A stretch of 64,000 bases of DNA, taken from assembly GCF_048544455.1 (NCBI RefSeq), contig NC_133537.1:148158058-148222057 (forward strand), written 5' to 3'. The notes beneath the pieces are model-generated. The model searched no databases and had not been told where the DNA came from. It was given only the letters and a program-made list of their open reading frames with translations. The translations under genes were made by a program, and so were the position numbers. The stretch is from Silene latifolia (taxonomy: Eukaryota; Streptophyta; Magnoliopsida; Caryophyllales; Caryophyllaceae). Numbering within the stretch: the first letter of the stretch is position 1; each line of letters begins with the position of its first letter. This document shows, piece after piece, positions 36,100-51,289 of the stretch.

Positions 36100-36435
36100 C
36101 ATGAATTTTTTTTCCACGTCTACAAATACAATATCACAATATATCCAATACAATATCACAACATATCCATTACAATTTCACCGCTAGTTGTATATTTCAT
36201 CCAATACATTATACAATATCAGAATGTAATAGAATATCACAGCCAGTTGCAATATCACAACATTTACAATACAATATCACAACTAGTTATAGTATTACAC
36301 AGTATACATAATAAAATCTCACATCATTTACAATACAATATCACAAGATTTACAATACATTATACAATATTAGAATGTAATAGAATATCACAACCAGTTG
36401 CAATATCACAACATTTACTATAATACAATACGTTT
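36100..36435. repeat. CAATATCAC word array in MULE, segment 3
   Basis: Upstream of the ULP1 copy A start codon. Six exact words, including two nearly identical sub-blocks (GTTGCAATATCACAACATTT at 36245 and 36397), so local duplication has enlarged the array. Confidence 0.85.
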
Positions 36436-36913
36436 TTCTCGTGTTCTTCATCTATTATCTGTGATGTTACATACAAACGCAAATTAAATGAATTAGAGAA
36501 ATTTTGCGAAGCAGTAAGACACACAAACACGATCAATAATATGAAAGTAGATGAAAAATAATCGATTTTATCAGTTAGTTCATGCGAATATTTTTGCATG
36601 AAAATGTTAAAATAATTGCACAACATTTTTCGGATATTTTTCGGATATTATATGCATGTCTATGTTATAAAAACATCCGAACAAAGATTCAGAGCAAATA
36701 TATTGAATACTTAAACCAATTGATCAATTATTTTCTGGAAAATATACCTAAAATGGAAAATCGGAAGAATTTAGATCAAAAATTGTACCTGAATTCAAAG
36801 AAAAATGCGATGATATGCAGCAATGATTCGTATTCCTTCGTAATCTTGATTGATTCAACAATTTATCAGTATTTTTCTTCGATTTTTTTTTTTCAATTTT
36901 TAGAGAGACAGTT

Positions 36914-36957
36914 GAAATATGAAATATGAAATATGAAATATGAAATATGAAATATGA
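36914..36957. repeat. GAAATAT heptamer tandem repeat
   Basis: Six uninterrupted copies of GAAATAT just inside the right end of the MULE. A short simple repeat. Confidence 0.9.
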
Positions 36958-37029
36958 ATCGTCTTATTTTTGCGCGTTTTTGTGTTTTGTGGTTTGATTT
37001 TTTGCGCGTGGTATTGTATTGAATAAAGC

Positions 37030-40372
<3,343 letters not shown>

Positions 40373-40422
<50 letters not shown>
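40373..40422. repeat. (TA)n tract
   Basis: Fifty bases of TA repeat at the right border of the 3.2-kb MULE-like element. Confidence 0.95.
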
Positions 40423-40424
<2 letters not shown>

Positions 40425-41297
40425 AATAAGCCTAATACCCAAACTATTCTAACCAAGAGAGAGTCAGAAGTATATGCAAGGCGTGGAATTTAATTAGCCG
40501 TGACTCATCTTAATTAATAATACCCTTGAAAACTTACTTTGCTAAGCTAACTCTTATGAAACTTACGTAAAGGTCACATGGGGATTGTTATTACCATTTT
40601 TTTTATTATCAACTAGCTAATGGAATTTTACTAAGGATAAGGGTTCTTAAAAACAATAACATTAATAATTTAAGGCTAGTATATTACCGTCTTAAGCATA
40701 ATTATAACGTGTGAACAATCTAACAGCATTTCTATAAAATTCATAGCCCAAATAATATAAACAATTTTGACAAAAGCAATTTATTATGACTAAATAAGAC
40801 GGTAAATAAATAATTTTAACGACGAAGGGTCCCGAAATCGTACCTAGATTTGGTGAAAAGAAGTATTGTTTTTCTCTCTTGGTATTACCCTATTATTGTT
40901 TTCCTATCCCCGTATGCTAAAGAGTTCCCCACTTGATTGTTTGTTTGTCTACGCTTGATGGCTCCGTTTGTTTCCTACTTTTCTAATGTTCCCTTCATTT
41001 TTCATTTATCACTCGGTGAGGTGATAATAATTACCACCCCTATAGACATGAGGAGTCACTAGGTAGTCTTACTTGGCTTTGTGAAAAAAAAAATTCCTTT
41101 TACTTTTTTTTTTATTGTCATAATTATCCAAAGTAGTAAAAATTTACGACATAAGGAGAATTTTACGAGTTATTATTTATACGAGTCTCGGCTCCTATAT
41201 TCTTAGTAGATTCCTAAAATGGAGCCATTTTTACTAAACAGGAAAATATACGAGTCTATTCTATAAAGTCTCGGGTACTCCTATTATTATATAATTC

Positions 41298-41363
<66 letters not shown>

Positions 41364-42666
41364 AAGTTATTACAAAAGCCTTCCCTTCTTACCTCCTGGG
41401 TTTTGATCTCATTTAATTACCAAGTTTGATCAAGCTCATTCATTGAGGTTAAGTCAAGCTTTACATAATGTGACCATTTAAATTTTTCAATTATTTTTTC
41501 ATTGAATTCTACTTTGTTGTTTATAAGAAATGCTCTCAATTTTAACTTTATTTTTGATTGTTAAAGCTTCTAGATTTATTTTACATGTTAAACCTTGGAG
41601 AGTTATTTATTCGACATTTGTTAGATTATCTTGTACTTACCCATGATATCTCCAGCAGTAGTAATGGCTATCAACATAGTAAAGATTATAAATTTCTCAA
41701 ATACTTGTAACTTGTATGGGTACACTGTTGTGTACAAACTTCGCATTAAATTTAATGAATAATCAATTAATCATCGACAAACTCCAAGCACCCTAACATG
41801 TGTAAATTCATCGGCAATCCAATCCCAAAATAACAAATTGACATCAGTTCATCGGCAGCCGTAATCGCCTTCTACTCTTCTCCACACAAAAGTAGCAAAA
41901 ATAATAGAAAGAAGCAATCTCCAATATCCATTAGCTGTAGAATCTCATATTCACCTCTCTTTGCCATAAGTTTCTTAGTTATGTAAAAGTTCAAGGCAAA
42001 GAGCTTTTGAAGTGGATATTCTCATTTTGCAATATGACACAAAAGACTCTCTCATCCGAGTATTAATTTGCTCATCTTCATTGTATCATTTTCTCACAAA
42101 TTGAGACATTTCTCAACAATCTTGATGCACTAAATCACTTCCAATGATATTTATAAGGACATGTAAAAGGATGTCACTACAAGCCTGCAAACCTGAGATA
42201 CTTAAAATCAACCCTAAGTTCGATGGGAAGGTAAAACTGTATATGCAAATTTGCAGCGTCTTTTGGATTTACTTATGCATTAAATTAACGGTAGATTAAT
42301 TGGAGTAACCGAAAAAAATGTTGGTTGTGGTTATATACATGACCTTCCATTTTTGCTGCTATTCTGATAGTCGGTAAACAGCGGTTATACTTAGTGTGGG
42401 GGTTAGGATTGAGGGGAAGTTGAAAGAGGTTGGAGTAATGAAGAGGGAGGCGGTGGCAGTAATTGTTGTCGTAATAGTGCCTTCTTTTTTTCTTTGGCAG
42501 AGTGAAGCGGTGGACATATTATGCTAAGGGTCATGATGTGGCAGTTTGTATAGATGAGTATTCCTACATGTCAAAATGCTTTGTGGGTTGTTTGTCTTTT
42601 TATAATATTTATAGATTAATCTATATATATTATAATATTGCCAAAAATTCATCTAGTGTGTGACTC
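40423..42666. other. 2.2 kb without recognisable gene or element
   Basis: AT-rich DNA with a (TA)n tract at about 41299-41360 and a near-duplicate ACGAGTCT phrase (41181, 41251). No ORF above background and no terminal repeats found. It may be old, decayed element DNA or true intergenic sequence. Confidence 0.5.
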
Positions 42667-43496
42667 TGTAGGACCGACTAATACTACCGAATCCTAACTC
42701 ATATAGGACTCAGACTACAAGCGGCTCCTAGCAGAACATTGTAGCCACATGGAATTAATCGGTTATACAATATTTCGGATATATGGGCAAACTAACTCCT
42801 TCAGAATAGACGTGAGGTGGTTCGGGAAATCGTCTCACATTCGGGTCGCTCCTTGCAGTTTCCCACTCCAAGGCGGGCGTACACGTTTATGACTTGAGGA
42901 GGAGGTATTCGTGTGGCGTCACTAATCTGGTCACGGGTACCTTTTCGAACTGCGGTCCGGCTGTTGGGGGCGGTGTTGCGATGCCGTCACTGGGTTGATG
43001 AGGAGTTGGTGTTAACATTGGAGGAGGAGGTGGGATGTGTACATGTTTCATACATTGCATTACAGTTAGTTATATTGTGTCATGAGTATTTGTATTATAA
43101 GTTAGTTATATTGTGTCATGAGTATTTGTATTATTAAGACTGACGTACTGTCACCTTCTTTAATTGGGGTGGCTTGTGATGAAGCATATGGTATTTCCGG
43201 TCATATGGGGAGGAGTCAGATTGCAGGTTAGATATGATGATGATCGGGATATGGGTCGTGCCATTGCCACTCTGAGTCTAGTGGAGTAATCACTATAGTT
43301 GATGTAGACTTTATTAGAGTCGTTTGATGTAGTTGAGTTTGTATAATGTATAATTCACTCTGTATTATTCACTTTGTGCAATTCATTTAACACGGACTTT
43401 AACAATTGTTACTTAGTTGGAGTTTTAATTCACTACCTCGAGCAACCGAAATTGTGACACTCCTGATTACCTTGGCCGGGTAAGAGGCGATGTTAC
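42667..43496 (+). mobile_element. Tekay-like LTR fragment
   Basis: The right end (CTCGAGCAACCGAAATTGTG...GATGTTACA, ending at 43496) matches the end of the Tekay LTR at 55770-55852, and GGTGTTGCGATG...CACTGG resembles its middle part. No primer site follows, so it is probably a solo or truncated LTR. The left border is uncertain; TGTAGGACCG at 42667 is only a candidate. A 34-bp unit (TTAGTTATATTGTGTCATGA...) is tandemly duplicated at 43066-43135. Confidence 0.5.
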
Positions 43497-43779
43497 ATCG
43501 GGTACTAGTGACAATAACTTTCCAAAGGGTCTTAATTAGGCCTCTCGGGGCAGATGTGGAACCGTTGTGAGCCACCCTCAGGTGGGAACCAAATTGTGTC
43601 ATTGTCAAGTGGTAGTCTCTCTTAAGGAGACGAAATGATACTTGACCCACATCCGAACCTTTTTGGTCATCGCTTTCCTGAGGTTGATAAACAAAACTAC
43701 TAAAGAATTCATATGTCAGTGAAGCATACGTGTATTCAAGTATGGTAGCTAACCCTACGGTTCCGTTCCATTCAATAAC

Positions 43780-44115
43780 TCAACTATGGGATTTCGTAAT
43801 CCCATTTGGTCTAAGGAATTGACATTTATAAATCAAGTAGGAATAATACAAAATCGATGCAAACCTAGCCCGTTGCTCTTGTGTTGAGAAGACGACGTCA
43901 GGATACGGATTAAAGCCGTCGATTGACTCCCATACCACCATTGTCGTAGTTGCTCCGTCTCCATTACCGTTCCCACTTTGACTACTACCAGTACTATGTT
44001 GACCCGAACTAGAAGATTGACCGCCCTGCATAGCCAATTGACTGCTACGACTGATCATTTGACCACTTCGTGAAGTGGACTCGGTAGCCTTCCTTCTTTT
44101 TTCTCTACCATCCAT
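43780..44115 (-). CDS. Env-position ORF fragment of Athila fossil
   Basis: About 110 residues: a Ser/Gln/Gly-rich N-terminus (MDGREKRRKATESTSRSGQM) followed by FNPYPDVVFSTQEQRARFAS, which corresponds to YPEVTFTFDSHREKF in the nested Athila-type element (13226-14785). The match identifies it as the same ORF class from another family. Only the beginning is present. Upstream (44120-44420) is a C/T/A-rich leader-like stretch. Confidence 0.6.
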   Translation of the reverse strand: MDGREKRRKATESTSRSGQMISRSSQLAMQGGQSSSSGQHSTGSSQSGNGNGDGATTTMVVWESIDGFNPYPDVVFSTQEQRARFASILYYSYLIYKCQFLRPNGITKSHS

Positions 44116-44444
44116 TTTTTGAAATTAATCTCATGAACTCGTAAATCTTCATTAGCACTCGAAAATCGAAATCCCCGAATTGATTTTTACAAACCCTAAC
44201 CCTAATTCGAATTTATGGAAGAGAATTGGAAAATTGGGTTTATTTGATGGATAAGTTGGATAGATAGAGTTTGTGAGTTTGATTTTGAGAAAGGTTTGCG
44301 AGACTTGATGAATTAATTGATGAAAGATGATTTGGTGAGGTTGGAGAAGAAGGGTTTTGCTTTGAAAGGGAGAGAGAGCAGTGTGTCGAGGGTTTTGATT
44401 GTGAGGGAAATAAAGTGACAATCTATATATATATACATAAAATC

Positions 44445-44507
44445 TCATTTGTGAAGGCACGTATCCGTCACTTTGGAGTGACGGATACCATTTTCTCTCA
44501 CAAATGA
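44445..44507. repeat. Nested perfect inverted repeat (foldback)
   Basis: Outer arms TCATTTGTGA / TCACAAATGA (44445-44454 and 44498-44507) enclose inner arms GTATCCGTCACT / AGTGACGGATAC (44461-44472 and 44477-44488) around TTGG. All arms are perfect. It could be a small foldback element or the 5' subterminal structure of the Helitron. Confidence 0.8.
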
Positions 44508-46696
44508 CCCAAATAGAGGAGAGAGGGAAGCACATGGAGGTGCTCTCATCGTGTCCCCCCTATTCGTTTTATGAGTGGCATTACCCGTTCGAGCGATTTG
44601 AGAGCGTCCACATCATCAAAAATCAATTTAGGAAAGTATAATTTTTGATGTAAAAAATAAAGTAGTGAATCTTTTAATTATTATAATATGTATATTTCCT
44701 AAATTATATTCAAGTGATATTTCTAATTTTTATATCAAACTTTTACATTTCATTTGCCAAAAAAATATCGTTAAAAAAATTATGAAAATAATATAATTAG
44801 CTTTGTGGTAAAAAATGCTATCATTAGAGTATAAATTTCATATTATTTGCACATATTAAAGATAGTGTACTTATTAATATGTAAAATTGTGTACTTTTTA
44901 GTATGTTTTGTCCCACATTGGAAAATAAGTAGGTGTGGTGAATATACTACATATAAATAGTAGAATTGTCCCACATCGAAAGATTAGTATAAGGTAGTGT
45001 GATCCTATGATTATAAATAGGAGACATATTTGGAACTTATATATCAACCCAAAATTTTTTGAGTCTCATAAATATTGTTTTAAAGAACTCTCTTAAGATT
45101 TTCTATTATTATCTCTATGATATGATATAAAAAATAAAGTGGAGATTGATGATAACTACTCGGGAAAGAGTTAAGAACATGAACAAGAGAAGTAAAAATC
45201 ACTTAATGTTGGTGTCACATAGGCAACCTATAATGAACAACATTACAACATACACAAAGTTAAAGGCTTAAAACACAATACAAAACCAAGAGTTTTACTA
45301 ATGGTTGTTTCCTAACACAGTACAAAACTAAAGATTTTACTAATGGTTGTCTCCCAGAGCGTTAATGTGTCGTTATATGTACGATATAGAGATCCCTATC
45401 TAATGATCGTCGATCGAGACTAAGTGGGTTTACCTTCAAAGAAAAATAATACGTATACAATAATAGTTTTTTTTAAGAAGAGACATTTACTTCTTGGTAT
45501 GTTATATCTTTCACATTGAAAATTAATGTAGGCATGATGAACATACTACGTCTAAATAATTAAATTATGTATCTCACATCGAAAGAATAGTATATAAAAG
45601 ATATGTACTTTTTAGTAGGGTGAAATTTACATAGGAGGCATCCTAAAAGATATGTACTTTTTAGTATATTATATATCCCACATTGAAAAATAATGTAGGT
45701 GTGGTGAATATATTATGTATAAATAATAGAATTGTCTCATATATATACATTTTCTATATTATATTAAAGTGTTGTTTATAATTTTGATATAAAAACTTTA
45801 TATTTCATTTGACAAAAAAGTATCGTATGAAAATTATATAATTAGATGATGACAAAAAAAATGCTATCATTAGAGTGTAGATTATATTGTATTTTCTCAT
45901 TATTAAATCGAGTTGATGTCAAAGTAGGTGCGAAAATAAATGGTGTACTTAGTATGTTATGCGTCCTACATTGAAAAGTAATGTAAGTGTGGTGAATATA
46001 CTATGTATATATATTAGAATTGTCCCACATCAGAAGATTACCATAAGGCAGGGTGATCTTATGATTATAAATAGAAGTCATAACCCAAAATCTTTTGAGT
46101 CTGTTAAGTATTGTTTTGGAGAGCTCTTAAAGTTTATATCATTATTTTTTACCTATAGATTTTATATGTCCCACATTGAAAAATAATGTAGGTGTGGTAA
46201 ATATACTAAGTTTAAATAATATAATTAGAATTGTATTAAAAAAATTCTATTATTAGAGTATAGGTTCATATCATTTGCATATATTTTAATTATGATAAAA
46301 AAGATAGAAAACAAACGTATGAATATTAATAGATAATATAGTATTTGCTTATTATTAAATCGGGTTGGATGTCGAATTAGGTTCAAAAAATATGGTGTAC
46401 TTTTAAATATGTTATTCGTCTCACATTGAAAAATAATGTAGGTGTGATAAATATATACTACGTATAAATAGTTGAATTGTCCCACATCAGAAGATTATCA
46501 TAAGGTGAGGTGATCCCATGTTTATAAATAGGATTTATCCTTGGAACTTGGGTATCACCCCAAATATATTGAATCTCTCAAAGTATACTTATTATATAAG
46601 AGACTTTAAACATAATCTTAAATTAAATGTTAAATTTTTAAAGTTGTAATATTATTTTAGGTGGGAGGAAGAGCGATAAAATGGTAAATATTATAA

Positions 46697-47089
46697 CGAA
46701 AATTTTTCATTGTACCCTCGAATTTTGGTAGATTACACATAATACCCCTAATTTTAAGTTTCTACATATAATACCCTTGTGTTTAATTTTTTCATAATGT
46801 CGTTACTCCTATGAGTAACTGAGCATGCCATACTATTTGTGTTTTATTATTTAGGTATTAGATGTTAGTTTATTAAATAAAATATGAAATTAGGAATTAG
46901 ATGATGAAGTGTTTGTGTAATAGATAACAAAAGAAAAAGGAGTCACAAGTCATAGGAGTAATGACGAAAGTTGTCAAATGGTATTTACGGGAAAGAAAAG
47001 GTGAACACATGGGTATTATTTGTAGAAACTTAAAATTAGGGGTACCATGTGTAATCTATCAAAGTTAAAGGTTACCATGAGAAATTTCC
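46697..47089. mobile_element. 393-bp MULE-type MITE
   Basis: Long terminal inverted repeats of about 90 bp: left TTTGGTAGATTACACATAAT and ACCCCTAATTTTAAGTTTCT, the right end the complement with few differences. A perfect 10-bp duplicate AATATTATAA flanks it (46687-46696 and 47090-47099). Duplicate length and TIR length fit Mutator-like MITEs. It has no coding capacity and is inserted inside the candidate Helitron. Related AGGGTACCATAGACA phrases at 47225-47340 suggest a second, partial copy. Confidence 0.88.
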
Positions 47090-47199
47090 AATATTATAAT
47101 GATATAGTTAATTAAATTTTCATTTAAAAGAGAGAGATATCCGTACCAATAAAACAATAAAGGGGATATTATTCTTTAATTGTTATTTTATTAACATGT

Positions 47200-47350
47200 C
47201 ATCAAACTTAACGTCCATTTAACAGCCTTTACATTAGGGGTACCATAGACAAAAAAATAGAACCTTAAGGGTACCATAGACAGATTCTTCAAAGTAGGGT
47301 AACATGGAAAATCTGACAAAATTAAGGGTACCACGAGACATTTCCGTATC
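47200..47350. repeat. Partial relative of the 393-bp MITE
   Basis: Four AAGGGTACCATAGACA-like phrases about 35 bp apart, ending CACGAGACATTTCCG, which resembles the right end of the MITE at 46697-47089. The left half is not recognisable. Confidence 0.45.
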
Positions 47351-47929
47351 TCAATTATGATAAAAAAAAAACAACGTACAAATATTAATGGAGGGTACTT
47401 GATCATATTATTAAATTTAAATATAACTATTATATATAATGAGTAACAATTGTCCGTATTCGGTATTCGGTATTCGGGATCTGGTTGGATGTCGAACTAA
47501 GTGCAAAAAAGATGGTCTAATTCTGAGTATGTTATTTGTCCCATATTGAAAAACAATGGAGGTTTGATGAATATATACTATGTATAAATAGTAGAATTGT
47601 CCCACATCAGAAATATAATCCAAGTTTGGTGAATATATTACTTATAAATAGTAGAATTGTCCCACATCGAAAGATTAGTATAAGGTGGGGTGATTATATG
47701 ATTATAAATAAGAGTTAAACCACGTATATATTAATCTTTTATTTTTTTGAAAGAGATATTTTAATAATATGTAAACAAATCATTAGACATAGAATGTAAA
47801 CATTAAACTCTTATAACTTTTTTTCATTATAAATAAGTTAATTACTCCGTTGCAACGCACGGGCATTCAAACTAGTTTGTACTAAGTTCAAATAGGGCAG
47901 TGGTTGTGTCGAATGATTATTAGTCGAAC

Positions 47930-48070
47930 GATTGACTAATTGTGTCGATCGACTTGCTCCATGAATCTTAACTTGTAAGTTCCCAAAGTCCTCAGTTTCG
48001 ATTGCATTTAAGTAGATCGACTGAATGATGCTATCGATCGACTGGGAAGGCCCGTCGATCGACCAGATTC
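47930..48070 (-). repeat. GTCGATCGAC word cluster in Athila spacer
   Basis: Four copies of (G)TCGATCGAC or AGATCGACTG variants within 140 bp, between the integrase end and the env-position ORF of the Athila fossil. Without the Helitron this cluster would lie a few hundred bases upstream of that ORF. Confidence 0.7.
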
Positions 48071-49166
48071 CCAAGATTCCTTAGCTTCTCCTCAAATTCC
48101 TTTTGTCGAAGGCGAATCACAATAGCTGTATGGGTAACGGGTTGTAGGTGAAATACCTCAACCACTTCGACAAAATCATTTGTACCATAGTAATGCCACC
48201 TGACATCCATTAACTTTGAACCTTTCACCAGAAGCATTCTCCATCTCAACTGATCCAAACTTGGAGACATTGGTAATAGTATACGAACCAGACCACCTGG
48301 ACTTCAGCATACCATGAAAAAGGCGATGTCTAGAATTGAAGAACAACACTTTCTCTCCAACCTTGAACTCACGAGGTATGATGATTCTCTTATAGTGTCA
48401 TCTCTTGGTCTTCTCCTTATACCTCGTGCACTATCGTAGGCATTTAATCGGAACTCCTCGAGTTCATCAAGCTGCAACAACCTCTTTTCACCAGGCCACT
48501 CAGTTTGGGATCAAAATTGAGCTCCTTAATTGCCCACTAAGTATTATGTTCCAATTCAAAAAGTAGATGGAAGGACTTTCCATGGACTAAACGATAAGGT
48601 GATCTGCCGATTGGGGTCTTAAAGGCAGTCCTATAAGCCTAGCTGGTATCTTCGAATCTTTGCGCGACTTGGAAACAACTTTAGCGAGTATCTCCGTAAG
48701 TTGCCGATTGTAAACTTCCACCTGGCTAATGATTTAGGGATGGTACCTTAAAACCTTTCCGTTGAGAAACATCATATTTTTCCAGAAGTGCTGCAAGTTA
48801 TTGTTGTTCCTTGAAATACGAGCCACCATCACTGATAACAACCCATGGAACACCAAATCGTAGGAATATAACTTTCTTGAACAATTTTACAACATTTTTG
48901 GCATCACAAGAGACAGAAGCAACAACCTATGCCCATTTGGACACATAGTCCACAGTAACAAGAACGTACTTGTTCCCCTTGGAAGATGGAAACGGGCCCT
49001 GATAGTCGATGCCCCAAAAATCAAAAATCTCGACCTCCAATATGCCAACCTGAGGCATCTAATGCCTTCTCAAAATATTGTTGGTACGTTGGCAAGCATC
49101 ACAAGATGAAACAAATACCTTAGAGTCATGAAAAATTGTAGGCCAATAAAATCCCAAATGTAGAAC
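48060..49166 (-). pseudogene. Integrase region of Athila fossil
   Basis: Fragments in several frames on the minus strand match Athila-type integrase. In order they are a CDACQRT-type zinc region and [11 protein letters not shown] near 49000-49110, KNVVKLFKKVIFLRFGVPW and VISDGGSYF near 48830-48900, a PYRLVHGKS-type stretch near 48580, and the C-terminal LQLDELEEFRLNAYDSARG near 48410-48480. It is strongly broken. The right border is the Tekay LTR. Confidence 0.7.
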
Positions 49167-50474
49167 TGTAATAGCCGCCTTGTTAGGGACCTCTTGACTG
49201 ACCTATTGACCAAGGGAGAGTCTTAGCAAGGGAGTCGGGAGAGATTAGTTGACCAATGTAACTCGATACTCGACCTAGCAGAGGTCACTTGGCCGAGTAG
49301 TTGAGGTACTCGACCGAGTGGGGCGTACTCGACCGAGTATGTCTATTCTCGACCGAGTACCTCGTCGGACAGCGCGTTATTATAAAACGCGGAGACTAAA
49401 ACTTAAATCATTTTCGACGATTCCTTTTATCATTCCTAAACCTAATATATCTCTCTCTCTCCTAATCCTCTCATCTCACTTTATACCTCTTGGGTGGCCT
49501 TGGACACTAATTCGGGAAGGGAGACGGGCTATGCATGAAGTCATCGAGTCGGGTTGTCGCCGTATTGCATCGCTCTGCGTCTCATGGTGAGTTTGTGAAT
49601 AATTGTTATCTTATAATAGATCTTGAAAAACTTAGTGATAGGATCGGTTGCTACTTGAAGGATTCGATGTGGAGTCTTGCTTGGCTTTGTATAACGGACG
49701 CACTTTCATGGAATAGCAAAAAGGTAAGGTTTTCCTACTCAGTCGATTGTGTAATGAGTTTAAGATTGTGGTAATTGATTGATTGATTAGCATATTGATA
49801 TTGGTTTATTGATATTGGCTGTTGATATTGAAATTAATATTGTTGAGATGGGACCGTTTCGGGAGATGGTTCTAACCCCATGCTCGCCTCCTCTGGCTCC
49901 CGTCATAAGGGGATATGCACATTAATGATCTGGGTGCGCTCGTTGCGATGAGCGGGGCTTAGGTGGGCATGGCTGCGGTCCCCCACTGGCGGTGAGGATT
50001 ACCTGTTGCGATGGGTAATTTGGCAGGGCTATACATGAAGTGCGTAGTCGTTTATGGGTTAGTAATGGAGTCGGAGAATAATATTGCTATCGGATTGGTT
50101 GTGTCTATGTACTATTTATATCTCTGTATTCTTTATCTTGGTTATTCAGTTAACTGGTCCCGTTATTGTTTTCAAAACTGTGGTGATCCATTCGGGGATG
50201 GTGAGCAGTTGGTTTAGCGGGTATTGGTTGATTTGTTGCCTACATATGGGATACGAAGGAGATCGAGTCATCACGTTGTCTATCTAGTTATGTTTTGTAG
50301 TCCATTCGGTTGCATCAGAGTTGTTTTCCTTTGTTATGTTTGTATAAACTGCAAGGAATATTTAATAAACGTTCTGTTATTGTTTATTTGATATACTTAA
50401 CTCGGGCAATCGAGATGGTAACGCCCTTACTTGTTGGGGAAGGTCTTGTCAAGGCTCCTTGGTAAGAGGGAGTA
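49167..50474 (+). repeat. 5' LTR of first Tekay element
   Basis: The U3 has a CTCGACCGAG cluster (49250-49365) immediately before a TATA-like site (ATTATAAAACG, near 49380) and a CT-rich leader. The middle part (GCGGGGCTTAGGTGGGCATGG) and the end (CTCGGGCAATCGAGATGG) match the second element's LTR. Confidence 0.8.
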
Positions 50475-50477
50475 AAG

Positions 50478-50489
50478 TGGTATCAGAGC
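50478..50489 (+). promoter_or_regulatory. Primer binding site (tRNA-Met), first Tekay element
   Basis: TGGTATCAGAGC, three bases after the LTR end. Confidence 0.85.
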
Positions 50490-50673
50490 AACAATTTTGG
50501 AACCTGAACCAATAAACCAAATGAATGTAGGGTGTCAATTTAAAATGAACCTGGTGTATGTGTGTTGGGAGCCCTTCTATGTCGGTTTTGGGTGATAAGG
50601 CACTCTCATCTCAGAATCCCGGCCTCAACATGCTTAAGCCAGCAACCTCGCGTAGGATAAACTTATGGGATGA

Positions 50674-50678
50674 GGTGT

Positions 50679-50754
<76 letters not shown>
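50674..50754. repeat. (TG)n microsatellite
   Basis: About 80 bases of TG repeat with one TTT interruption, in the leader of the first Tekay element. The Cys/Val open frame across it is an artefact. Confidence 0.95.
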
Positions 50755-50756
<2 letters not shown>

Positions 50757-51289
50757 GATGTGTGATATATGGTTTTCTTGAATGTTACTTTGTGTTTGGT
50801 GTCAAAGTTGAAGTAGCTAGGAAGCAAGTGATGTGTAATGGTGTATGCTTGTGCTTATGGTTGAGTTATGTGGTTGGTCTATAGTTTTAGGTCTTGTGAT
50901 CTATGATAAAGGAAGTGATGGTAGATACTAACGGTTTAACATGTAATGATATGACAAGGTGTATGCATGGCTTGAGTTAGTAATATATACATGAATGGAA
51001 TACATGCTCGTATTCGTATGACTTTGCTTATACATTGTTGGTGATATAATCAAGCTTGAGTAGGTTTTGAGAGCACGTAACATGGTTAGTTCCGTTATAG
51101 GAATTACGTGAAGTATGATATATGTTGTGCAAGTAAGTCGTAGAGGTGTGTGAAGTCGATAAATTGCCTTGTGTGTGATAGAAATAGCGCCTAACTGTGA
51201 CGAGTTCCGAATGAGTTGAACTCCGAACAATGTTTGTTATTTTTCAGGGGAATTATTCATAAAATCTTCAATTTCCGTTACTGTGCAGG

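Larger units (their letters stand above)
44905..47715 (+). repeat. Dispersed USE/TATA-like promoter units
   Basis: About eight degenerate copies (near 44908, 45505, 45670, 45955, 46170, 46405, 47535 and 47640) of a unit: TGTCCCACATTG, about 31 bp, TATAAATA, then TTGTCCCACATCG, 33 bp, TATAAATA. Two sites match the plant snRNA upstream element RTCCCACATCG exactly (44968-44978 and 47659-47669), each with 33 bases to TATAAATA. No snRNA follows any of them. Confidence 0.75.
44422..47875 (+). mobile_element. Candidate non-autonomous Helitron
   Basis: The 3' end has the plant Helitron signature: a short GC hairpin (CCGTTGCAACGCACGG, 47847-47862) followed 9 bases later by the terminal CTAG (47872-47875), inserted before a T. 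The proposed 5' end is TCTATATATATATACAT at 44422 after an A, giving the expected A^T target. Joining the flanks restores the spacer and leader of the Athila fossil, which supports these borders. There is no Rep/helicase gene. Inside are repeated USE/TATA-like units, a MULE-type MITE (46697-47089) and a foldback (44445-44507). The 3' end is firmer than the 5' end. Confidence 0.6.
43497..49166 (-). mobile_element. Athila fossil (integrase and env-position ORF)
   Basis: Parts of one Athila-group element on the minus strand: an integrase region (49166-48060), a spacer with GTCGATCGAC words (48070-47930), a leader-like stretch (44420-44120) and the start of an env-position ORF (44115-43780). The candidate Helitron 44422-47875 splits it. 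It is cut at 49166 by the Tekay LTR, so any upstream pol parts lie beyond that insertion, outside the window. No LTR of this copy was identified. Heavily broken (many interruptions), clearly older than its neighbours. Confidence 0.7.

Noticed and set aside
43399-43650. 83-residue minus-strand frame
   Set aside because: It crosses the end of a Tekay-like LTR and its flank; no motif.
44968-45019. snRNA gene promoter (USE plus TATA)
   Set aside because: No U-snRNA sequence follows at this or the other copies; kept only as a promoter-like repeat.
50558-50884. Cys/Val-rich frame of 108 residues
   Set aside because: It runs through the (TG)n microsatellite in a Tekay leader.
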